Shown here: one piece after another, positions 1-5,355 of the stretch
How the letters are laid out: every line of letters starts with the position of its first letter
How positions within the stretch are numbered: position 1 is the stretch's first letter
NCBI GenBank assembly: GCA_934216625.1
Contig: CAKQCC010000028.1
Coordinates: 1 to 9,136, forward strand
Reading direction: 5' to 3'
DNA: 9,136 nt
Source of the DNA: an uncultured Lactobacillaceae bacterium
Lineage (GTDB): Bacteria; Bacillota; Bacilli; Lactobacillales; Lactobacillaceae
Translations under genes and position numbers: made by a program
Notes under the pieces: model-generated
The model's database searches: none
What the model was told of the DNA's origin: nothing
The model's input: the letters and a program-made list of their open reading frames with translations, nothing else

Positions 1-1107
1 TTTAGTGAACAAATTGCGGACGTTCCGCATTTGATTCCGTTGACGATCGGTGAACCTGATTTCAATACGCCGGATCATATTAAACGGGCGGCCATTCGGG
101 CCATTAAGGATAATAAGAGTCATTACACTACGACGGCCGGTATTATGCCGTTGCGAAAAGCTGCCGCGAAATACTTTAACCGAAAATACGGAATGAAATA
201 CGATCCCAAGACGCAGATTATCGCCACAACCGGAGTTACGGAAGCGATCTTCGCTACGTTAGCCACCATTATTAATCCCGGCGATACAATCATTATGCCG
301 TCACCGATCTACGCCGATTACGGACCTGATATTGCGCTACTCGGTGGCCACATCGTTTACATCAACACGTCGGATAATAATTACGTTCTAGATCCTAAGA
401 AATTAGACCGGACCATTCAGGCTCATAAGGATACTGTGAAAGCGGTCATCTTGAATTATCCAAACAATCCGGTCGGCAATACTTACGACCGGAAAGAATT
501 GGTAGCACTCGCGAACGTCATCAAGAAATACCCGATCCTGTGCATCACCGATGAGATTTATAGCGATCTGACTTATGATCAGAAGCACGTTTCCATGGGC
601 ACGTTGCTACCGAAACAGACCGTGGTCTTTAACGGAGTTTCTAAATCCCACGCAATGACTGGCTGGCGAGTTGGTTTGGCGTTCGGGCCCGCTAAACTGA
701 TGAGTAAAATCAATCAAGTGCATCAAGCGCTTGTGGTTTCTGATACGACCAACGCCCAGTACGCGGCAACCGAGGCCTTCGCTCACGGCTTTGATGACGG
801 CCCGAAGATGCGTGCGGTTTACCAGAAACGTCGTGACATCCTGAGAAGTGGCTTGGCCAAAGCCGGCTTTACCAGTCCGAAACCAGAGGGCGCTTTCTAC
901 ATCTTTGCCAAGATTCCGGATCAGTTTACCCAGAACAGCTTTAAATTTGGGTTGCAGCTAGCTCGCCAGGCTCACGTTGGCGTGATTCCAGGCTCCGTCT
1001 TTGGTCCCGGCGGCGAAGGTCATTTGCGGATCAGTTATGCCGCCAGTATCGAGCAAATTAAAGCTGCGATTCAACACATTCAGAAGTTCGTAAATGATAA
1101 TAAATAG
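1..1107 (+). CDS. Class I/II PLP-dependent aminotransferase, 3' part (start lies before the window)
   Basis: The reading frame is open from base 1, and the residues before the first TTG (31) continue the family sequence, so the true start is upstream of the window. 368 codons are visible, close to the roughly 390 residues usual for the family. It should be a cytosolic pyridoxal-phosphate enzyme moving an amino group between an amino acid and a 2-oxo acid. Visible hallmarks: the N-terminal IGEPDFNTP substrate-side motif, the NYPNNPVG motif near 454-477, the TDEIY aspartate region near 547-561, and the Schiff-base lysine in SKSHAMTGWR with its codon at 643-645. A C-terminal HLRISYA supplies the carboxylate-binding arginine. 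It belongs to the AraT/PatA-like group common in lactobacilli. Aromatic, branched-chain or diaminopimelate-pathway substrates are all possible and the sequence does not decide. The gene ends before its own terminator at 1149-1196. Confidence 0.93.
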   Translation, partial: FSEQIADVPHLIPLTIGEPDFNTPDHIKRAAIRAIKDNKSHYTTTAGIMPLRKAAAKYFNRKYGMKYDPKTQIIATTGVTEAIFATLATIINPGDTIIMPSPIYADYGPDIALLGGHIVYINTSDNNYVLDPKKLDRTIQAHKDTVKAVILNYPNNPVGNTYDRKELVALANVIKKYPILCITDEIYSDLTYDQKHVSMGTLLPKQTVVFNGVSKSHAMTGWRVGLAFGPAKLMSKINQVHQALVVSDTTNAQYAATEAFAHGFDDGPKMRAVYQKRRDILRSGLAKAGFTSPKPEGAFYIFAKIPDQFTQNSFKFGLQLARQAHVGVIPGSVFGPGGEGHLRISYAASIEQIKAAIQHIQKFVNDNK

Positions 1108-1148
1108 TTAAAAATAATTTTTAGGAAAAGTAGGTTAATTTATAAATG

Positions 1149-1196
1149 AAAAAGTCCATGAGGATTAGTCGAATGGCTGGTCTTCACGGACTTTTT
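1149..1196 (+). terminator. Rho-independent terminator after the aminotransferase
   Basis: The arms AAAAAGTCC-A-TGA (1149-1161) and TCA-C-GGACTTTTT (1184-1196) pair with a single A/C mismatch around a 22-nt loop, and the right arm ends in a run of five T. The A-run at the left foot would also serve the opposite strand. It separates the aminotransferase from the membrane-protein unit that follows. Confidence 0.8.
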
Positions 1197-1225
1197 AGTT
1201 TGGCGATAGTTGACTTGAACGAAAA

Positions 1226-1234
1226 TGTTATAAT
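1226..1234 (+). promoter_or_regulatory. Extended -10 promoter of the small membrane-protein unit
   Basis: TGTTATAAT contains a perfect TATAAT (1229-1234) preceded by TGn. This extended -10 can work with a weak -35. TTGACT at 1210-1215 is only 13 bp away, too close for a standard -35. ATAGTT at 1206-1211 has 17-bp spacing but matches poorly. The start codon is 34 nt downstream. Confidence 0.65.
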
Positions 1235-1267
1235 TAAGTCAGATTAGTTACGTTAGAAAGGGAATTT

Positions 1268-1603
1268 ATGCTCTTTTTATATATAATTTTGTTAGTTCTG
1301 GCGTTTGCTTTTTCAACAATTGCTTTGCTTAAAAAGCACCGTTTTCGGGGATATTTTATCCCGGCCCGAATTAGTTATTATTTATTACTAGCTGACGAAA
1401 TTTTAATTGCGTTAAAGACTTGGTACGTTTCGGCATTTTGGACGATTCTGATGATCATTTGTGATTTGTTCTTGATTGGCTTGTTGGAAAACGCGTTTCG
1501 AAACAAGCTATCAAATCATTTAACGTTGCAATTTGTTTGGGTCATTTTAATCACGTTTGTAATTGGATTATTGTTCGCAATTTGGGCAATCAAGATAGTA
1601 TAA
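1268..1603 (+). CDS. Four-helix membrane protein, DUF1516/YisL-like (paralog 1)
   Basis: A 111-residue, very hydrophobic protein with predicted membrane helices near residues 2-20, 33-50, 56-75 and 88-110 and a basic segment (KKHRFRG) after the first helix. ATG is preceded by GAAAGGGAA (1256-1264) at good spacing. It aligns along its length with the next gene: the pattern KK-x(n)-R-x(8)-D in helix 2 (R34, D43), the E74 and R78 pair after helix 3 and W91 at the start of helix 4 recur there. From memory, this pattern and length fit the DUF1516 (YisL) family of small Firmicutes membrane proteins, which has no known function. It is more diverged than its partner and lacks the C-terminal glycine/FRPW ending. 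First gene of a three-gene unit. Confidence 0.8.
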   Translation: MLFLYIILLVLAFAFSTIALLKKHRFRGYFIPARISYYLLLADEILIALKTWYVSAFWTILMIICDLFLIGLLENAFRNKLSNHLTLQFVWVILITFVIGLLFAIWAIKIV

Positions 1604-1637
1604 TAAAAAATAGATTTTTGAAAGGGAGTTTGGTTAG

Positions 1638-1991
1638 ATGTTTTTGTGGTTACATATTATTTTAGCACTAGCTCTAATTGCGTTATTAACAATGGACTTG
1701 ATGAAAAAGGGCGGTTATCGACCGTTCGTAATTGGAATTCGAACTATTTACATTATTTTTATTTTAGACGGCCTTTGGTTATACCCGCTGGCTTGGATGC
1801 GAGACCCTAAATTAGCTTTCGTTAAGGTAATCTTTTCACTTTTGGTAATCTGCTTTCTTGAATATTTGGTGGTTCAGCGTTTCAAGAATCAAATTACTAA
1901 ACGCGACGTCTGGATCGGCGTAATTTTATTAGTAATCTTAATTATTTTAGGTCTGTTTACTGCCGGTTTCCGGCCGTGGATTAAACTGTAA
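1638..1991 (+). CDS. Four-helix membrane protein, DUF1516/YisL-like (paralog 2)
   Basis: A 117-residue integral membrane protein with helices near 2-19, 33-50, 59-78 and 90-110. AAAGGGAG (1621-1628) lies 9 nt before the ATG, and the upstream paralog stops 34 nt earlier with no terminator between, so the two should share a transcript. It resembles the DUF1516 family more strongly than paralog 1: a basic KKGGYRP loop, R35 and D44 in helix 2, LAWMRDP after helix 2, E75 and R81 after helix 3, and the ending GLFTAGFRPW. Charged residues inside or beside helices (D44, E75) repeat in the paralog and may matter for packing or pairing. Function unknown. A tandem duplication followed by divergence is the simplest explanation. 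Confidence 0.82.
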   Translation: MFLWLHIILALALIALLTMDLMKKGGYRPFVIGIRTIYIIFILDGLWLYPLAWMRDPKLAFVKVIFSLLVICFLEYLVVQRFKNQITKRDVWIGVILLVILIILGLFTAGFRPWIKL

Positions 1992-2010
1992 TTAGAGAAG
2001 GTTGGCTGAT

Positions 2011-2136
2011 TTGCATAATTTAAAGATGATGCACTGGGTATCGATCGGCTTAATCATTTTCTTGATTATTTTACTGATTGGCCTAGTGACTATGGCAGCT
2101 CCGTATTTTAAATTAATTATTTCGGACCTTTTTTGA
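2011..2136 (+). CDS. 41-residue single-helix membrane protein (TTG start)
   Basis: A small ORF starts at TTG 2011, 9 nt after GAGAAGG (1995-2001), and only 19 nt after the previous stop. The protein has a short N-terminal segment with one lysine and two histidines, then about 19 hydrophobic residues (near 11-29, ending GLVTMAAP), and a short tail PYFKLIISDLF. It looks like a one-pass membrane protein. Alternative ATG starts at 2026 and 2029 would shorten the N-terminus, but the ribosome-binding site fits the TTG. It sits between the DUF1516 pair and their terminator, so it should be co-transcribed with them. I do not recognise the family. It could be a small accessory subunit of the paralogs or an independent small protein. 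Confidence 0.6.
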   Translation: MHNLKMMHWVSIGLIIFLIILLIGLVTMAAPYFKLIISDLF

Positions 2137-2137
2137 A

Positions 2138-2168
2138 TTGATTATTTTAGATCTTGAATAATTAAAAT
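2138..2168 (+). promoter_or_regulatory. Possible promoter for the cardiolipin synthase gene
   Basis: TTGATT (2138-2143) and TAAAAT (2163-2168) are separated by 19 bp, longer than ideal. A transcript from here would start near 2175, inside the left arm of the next terminator hairpin, so it would lack the full stem and could escape it. No better promoter was seen between the hairpin and the coding region. Confidence 0.3.
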
Positions 2169-2172
2169 CCTG

Positions 2173-2197
2173 ACCGTACTTAATTGGTACGGTTTTT
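2173..2197 (+). terminator. Rho-independent terminator after the DUF1516 unit
   Basis: ACCGTAC (2173-2179) and GTACGGT (2187-2193) form a perfect 7-bp stem, extendable by a T/G pair, with a short loop and five T (2193-2197). It closes the three-gene membrane-protein unit and lies directly before the cardiolipin synthase gene. Confidence 0.8.
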
Positions 2198-2204
2198 GAT
2201 TACC

Positions 2205-3686
2205 TTGAACCGAAAAGTGGTGAATAGTATCGATTGGTATTTACTGATTAAAATCATCGTGATTATTAACACCGGATTCGCAATCATTACAATTTTCAGA
2301 AGTAAACGTGACATTTCGTCGACGTGGGCTTGGCTAATGGTGTTGATTTTTTTGCCGTTATTTGGCTTCGCGGTTTACGCGTTCGTCGGTCGAAAATTAC
2401 CAGAAAAGCAATTGTTTCGCTTGCAGACCCGCAGCATGTTTAAATTGGATCGTTTACTGAACCGGCAGATTAGCCAGATGAATAACGCTAAAAAAGCGAT
2501 TGCTGATGACGTAACTTACGGTGCCAAGAGCTTGGTGAAAACTTTTCAGAATGCTGACATGGCGTTTCTGTCACGAAAAAATCAAGTTCAGATTTTTACG
2601 AACGGGGTTACGCTTTTTCGTCAGATGATTGATGACTTTCGACGAGCACGCAGCAGCATTAACGTTGAATTTTATACTTTTTACAACGATCGGATCGGCC
2701 GTCAGATTCGGGATTTACTGGTTCGAAAGGCCAAAGAAGGCGTTCAAATTCGGGTGATTTACGATAGTTTAGGTTCAATCGGCACCCATCGAAAATTCTT
2801 CAAACCGTTGATCAAAGCTGGGGGACACGCGATGCCGTTCCTTCACACTCATTCAGCGTTCTTTGACGTTCGACTTAATTTTCGTGACCACCGTAAAATC
2901 GTAACCGTCGATGGCAAAATTGGGTACATTGGTGGTTTTAACATTGGTGATCAATATTTGGGACGCAATCACAAAAAGTTTGGCAACTGGCGCGACACTC
3001 ACTTACGAATTATGGGATCGGGCGTTTTCAGCTTACAGGCTCAATTTATTTTGGACTGGAACGTCACCGATTCTCATCACCTGATTACTGACAATACCCG
3101 AAAAGTTAATTATTTCCCGCTAAATAACGTTGATGGTAAAACTAACATGCAGATCGTTTCGAGTGGGCCGAATAATGATAAGCAGCAGATTAAATACGGC
3201 TATATTCGGATGATTCAAATGGCCCAAAAACGTTGCTGGATTCAAACGCCGTATTTGATTCCAGACGACAGCGTCTTGGATGCGCTTCGAATGGCAACCA
3301 TGTCAGGGGTTGACGTTCGGATTATGATTCCTTGTAAACCGGATCATCCCTTTGTTTATCGGGCTACCCAATATTATGCCGATTGGTTGGCTCACGAAGG
3401 GATTAAAATTTATTACTACCAGAATGGCTTTATGCACGCTAAGACGATCGTGGTCGATGGTAAGCTCTCTTCGGTCGGCTCAGCCAATTTTGATTTTCGT
3501 AGCTTTAAATTAAATTTTGAAATTAATTGCTTTATGTACGATAAATCGGTTGCTGCCCAGTTAACTGATTTATTCATTGAAGATATTCGGGATAGCCAGC
3601 TGCAAACTCCCGAAATGTTTGATCATCAATCGTATTGGCTAGTGTTAAAGCAACGTTTCAGTCGGTTACTTTCGCCGATTTTGTAA
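2205..3686 (+). CDS. cls: Cardiolipin synthase (two HKD motifs)
   Basis: A phospholipase D superfamily membrane enzyme that condenses two phosphatidylglycerol molecules into cardiolipin and glycerol. Both catalytic HxKx4D motifs are intact: HRKIVTVD (H229, K231, D236 counted from TTG 2205) and HAKTIVVD (H411, K413, D418), each followed by the usual glycine/serine and asparagine (GGFN, GSANFD). Two N-terminal membrane helices (about 12-31 and 39-60, with the conserved RDISSTWAW stretch between) anchor it. About 480-500 residues is normal for the family. The start is uncertain: the frame is open from TTG 2184, but that codon lies in the upstream terminator hairpin. TTG 2205 and GTG 2217 or 2220 are possible, and none has a strong ribosome-binding site. 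The DMT transporter gene follows after 26 nt, suggesting co-transcription. Confidence 0.93.
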   Translation: MNRKVVNSIDWYLLIKIIVIINTGFAIITIFRSKRDISSTWAWLMVLIFLPLFGFAVYAFVGRKLPEKQLFRLQTRSMFKLDRLLNRQISQMNNAKKAIADDVTYGAKSLVKTFQNADMAFLSRKNQVQIFTNGVTLFRQMIDDFRRARSSINVEFYTFYNDRIGRQIRDLLVRKAKEGVQIRVIYDSLGSIGTHRKFFKPLIKAGGHAMPFLHTHSAFFDVRLNFRDHRKIVTVDGKIGYIGGFNIGDQYLGRNHKKFGNWRDTHLRIMGSGVFSLQAQFILDWNVTDSHHLITDNTRKVNYFPLNNVDGKTNMQIVSSGPNNDKQQIKYGYIRMIQMAQKRCWIQTPYLIPDDSVLDALRMATMSGVDVRIMIPCKPDHPFVYRATQYYADWLAHEGIKIYYYQNGFMHAKTIVVDGKLSSVGSANFDFRSFKLNFEINCFMYDKSVAAQLTDLFIEDIRDSQLQTPEMFDHQSYWLVLKQRFSRLLSPIL

Positions 3687-3712
3687 TGTATGTAGAGTGA
3701 GGATGAGTTGAT

Positions 3713-4636
3713 TTGCTATTTTTACTCGGAATTTTGGTTGGAATCATTTTTCCACTTCAAACCGCAGTTAATTCTAATTTACGGAGTCAGGTTAAATCGC
3801 CTTATCTAGCGGCCATGGTGGCATTCATTGTGGCAAGTATTTTTCTAGGCGGAATGACGTTGATTCAACAAATCCCGTTTTCAGAATTGCTTGGTAATTG
3901 GCGTTTGTTTACTACTCAACCGTGGTGGATTTGGTTCGGTGGCGTCTTCGGAATTATCGGGGGCACGATCCCAATTATATTGTTTCCACATTTAGGTTCT
4001 GTTCAGACGGTGGTGCTGCCGATCTTCGGCCAAATCTTGATGGGGATGCTGATTGATAATTTTGGTTGGTTTCGCTCACCAGTCTTTCGGTTTGATTGGA
4101 TTCGATTATTTGGCACGTTGCTTTTACTGCTTGGATTGTTATTAGTAATTTTGATTCATAGTCATTCGAAATCTAAAGAATCAGGTCAACAGCTGGTTTG
4201 GCAATTTTTGGGATTATTGGCCGGGGTAGCTTTAGCCAGTCAAGCAGCGGTAAATGGTCAGCTCGGCTCAGTTCTTCGTTCACCGATTCACGCTGCGTTT
4301 ATTTCGTTTTTAACCGGAGCAGTCATTTTAATCATCGGTGTAGGTTGTTTCACAAGAAACTTTAGCAATTTGAAACTAGCTTTAGGTCACGATAATCCTT
4401 GGTGGATTTGGTTCGGCGGCTTATTTGGCGGAGCTTACGTTTTAGGCAATTCATTTTTAGCTCCGCTGATCGGAACCGGAGCAACGGTTGCAATTACGCT
4501 TTTTGGTAATTTAGCTGGCGGCCTTTTGATTGATCAATTCGGCTGGCTCGGTGCGGTTAAACGCCGAACAACTTTGAAACAAGTTTTGGGCTTAATTTTG
4601 ATGGCGATCGGAATTAGTTTAATTAAATCCCTGTAA
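3713..4636 (+). CDS. DMT-superfamily transporter, YdcZ (DUF606) type
   Basis: A 307-residue integral membrane protein with about ten hydrophobic helices and no soluble domain. It is built as two homologous halves (about 1-150 and 160-307), the fused two-repeat form of the YdcZ/DUF606 branch of drug/metabolite transporters. Each half begins with an LLGILVGI or LLGLLAGVA helix leading into Q-x-AVN and later carries PWWIWFGG with G-rich continuation. A 17-bp stretch is identical in the two halves (3923-3939 and 4400-4416). The substrate is unknown. The TTG start is preceded by GTGAGGATG at a suitable distance, and the gene follows cls after 26 nt. A cytoplasmic loop rich in S/K (HSHSKSKESG, about 149-158) joins the halves. 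Confidence 0.87.
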   Translation: MLFLLGILVGIIFPLQTAVNSNLRSQVKSPYLAAMVAFIVASIFLGGMTLIQQIPFSELLGNWRLFTTQPWWIWFGGVFGIIGGTIPIILFPHLGSVQTVVLPIFGQILMGMLIDNFGWFRSPVFRFDWIRLFGTLLLLLGLLLVILIHSHSKSKESGQQLVWQFLGLLAGVALASQAAVNGQLGSVLRSPIHAAFISFLTGAVILIIGVGCFTRNFSNLKLALGHDNPWWIWFGGLFGGAYVLGNSFLAPLIGTGATVAITLFGNLAGGLLIDQFGWLGAVKRRTTLKQVLGLILMAIGISLIKSL

Positions 4637-4639
4637 ATT

Positions 4640-4648
4640 TGTTATAGT
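4640..4648 (+). promoter_or_regulatory. Possible extended -10 before the lipoprotein gene
   Basis: TGTTATAGT consists of TGn plus TATAGT (4643-4648), with only a poor -35 upstream (TTTAAT at 4618-4623, 19 bp). It could give the lipoprotein gene its own start inside the cls-transporter transcript, since no terminator follows the transporter gene. Confidence 0.4.
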
Positions 4649-4660
4649 ATTAGTTGGAAA

Positions 4661-4667
4661 GAAGGAG
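4661..4667 (+). promoter_or_regulatory. Ribosome-binding site that fixes an ATT start
   Basis: GAAGGAG is a near-perfect Shine-Dalgarno sequence. The first in-frame codon at correct spacing is ATT at 4674, 6 nt downstream. The nearest conventional in-frame start, TTG 4692, is 24 nt away, too far for this site. Confidence 0.6.
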
Positions 4668-4673
4668 ATTCAA

Positions 4674-5246
4674 ATTAAATTCCTTTCAAGATTGATTCCA
4701 GTAATCGTTGCCGGAATTTTCTTGGGCGGCTGTGGTAATCCAAAGCTCTCACGTCAGAGTTCAAATCGTCGGCCTTCGACGAAAGTTGATCGATCTTCGC
4801 GACGTTCGAACAAAGGTGAAAATAACGTCAATATAAAACATGATAATTCCGAAGTTCGAAATCGTGGATCAATGCACCAAATCAGACGTCAGATTAAAGG
4901 TCATCAGTCTAACGCTGAAGCCGGAATTCCGAGGATTAATCTGGGTTCCAAAATTGTTGGCCAAGAAGATCGCGGTGCAGGTCAAATCTACATAACTTTT
5001 AATATGGGTAAATGGTCGATTACCGTTCACGGGAATGACGTGAATCAAAAACGTCAATCAACGGTTCAACAAGCCAGACAAATTGTTGCTTATTTGCAAA
5101 CTCATACTTTGCCAGTCCCGGATTCTCGGGGAACCATAATGATTGATACCGAAGCTGATTCAAGTCAATTAACTTGGGACCACGGTCATAAAGTTCATCG
5201 GCTGAACGGGCCGACTAAATCAATATTACGAAAGGCAACTCATTGA
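4674..5246 (+). CDS. Basic surface lipoprotein of unknown function (likely ATT start)
   Basis: Read from ATT 4674, the first residues are MKFLSRLIPVIVAGIFLGGC: a basic n-region, a hydrophobic core and the lipobox LGGC with the lipidated cysteine at residue 20. A start at TTG 4692 would remove both basic n-region residues (K2 and R6) and has no ribosome-binding site. The product would be exported by Sec, lipidated by Lgt and anchored outside the membrane. Mature residues of about 22-60 form a Ser/Arg/Asn/Lys-rich, probably disordered linker. The rest (about 85-190) has short strand-like stretches (GQIYITFNMGKWSITVHG, GTIMIDTEA, QLTWDHGHKVHRL) and looks like a small, mostly beta domain. Overall strongly basic, which suits binding to the anionic wall. 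Total 190 residues. I do not recognise a named family. It lies between the transporter and the lysozyme. Confidence 0.75.
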   Translation: MKFLSRLIPVIVAGIFLGGCGNPKLSRQSSNRRPSTKVDRSSRRSNKGENNVNIKHDNSEVRNRGSMHQIRRQIKGHQSNAEAGIPRINLGSKIVGQEDRGAGQIYITFNMGKWSITVHGNDVNQKRQSTVQQARQIVAYLQTHTLPVPDSRGTIMIDTEADSSQLTWDHGHKVHRLNGPTKSILRKATH

Positions 5247-5271
5247 AATAAAATTATGGTGGATTGGTTAC

Positions 5272-5285
5272 TGAATTGTAATTCA
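5272..5285 (+). repeat. Short palindrome TGAATT-GT-AATTCA
   Basis: Six-base perfect arms around GT, in the lysozyme promoter region and overlapping the first half of the WalR-type box. It may be a second regulator's site or chance in AT-rich DNA. Confidence 0.3.
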
Positions 5286-5293
5286 TCTGTAAA
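5277..5293 (+). promoter_or_regulatory. WalR (YycF) type box upstream of the GH25 lysozyme
   Basis: TGTAAT (5277-5282), five bases, TGTAAA (5288-5293) matches the published WalR consensus TGTWAH-N5-TGTWAH at every defined position. WalKR is the essential wall-homeostasis two-component system of low-GC Gram-positives and typically drives autolysin genes. Here the box lies 63 nt before a wall-hydrolase start codon, upstream of two candidate -10 hexamers. Confidence 0.6.
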
Positions 5294-5303
5294 AAAAGTT
5301 ACT

Positions 5304-5326
5304 TAAAATAAGAATAGAGTTAAAAT
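5304..5326 (+). promoter_or_regulatory. Candidate -10 hexamers of the GH25 lysozyme gene
   Basis: TAAAAT occurs at 5304-5309 and again at 5321-5326. TTACTT (5299-5304) would be a weak -35 for the second at 16 bp. No good -35 exists, as expected of a promoter that needs an activator. With the second hexamer, the WalR-type box would centre about 48 bp upstream of transcription start. Confidence 0.4.
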
Positions 5327-5355
5327 AATTTTAAATAAAAAGGAAAATTGTAAAT

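Noticed and set aside
403..588. Minus-strand open frame inside the aminotransferase gene
   Set aside because: It lies entirely within a well-supported coding region and has no recognisable product. The minus-strand frames at 4869-5057 and 8135-8323 are rejected for the same reason.
1109..1123. TAAAAAT-A-ATTTTTA palindrome after the aminotransferase
   Set aside because: Pure A/T symmetry in AT-rich intergenic DNA with no GC stem. The real terminator is at 1149-1196.
1210..1215. TTGACT as the -35 of the promoter at 1226-1234
   Set aside because: The spacer to TATAAT would be only 13 bp. The extended -10 explains the promoter without it.
2184..2204. cls starting at TTG 2184
   Set aside because: This codon lies inside the terminator hairpin of the previous unit and has no ribosome-binding site. 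The family's N-terminal helix begins further downstream.
3923..4416. 17-bp exact direct repeat (3923-3939 and 4400-4416) as a mobile or recombination repeat
   Set aside because: Both copies encode the same PWWIWFGG motif in the two homologous halves of the transporter, so it reflects internal domain duplication.
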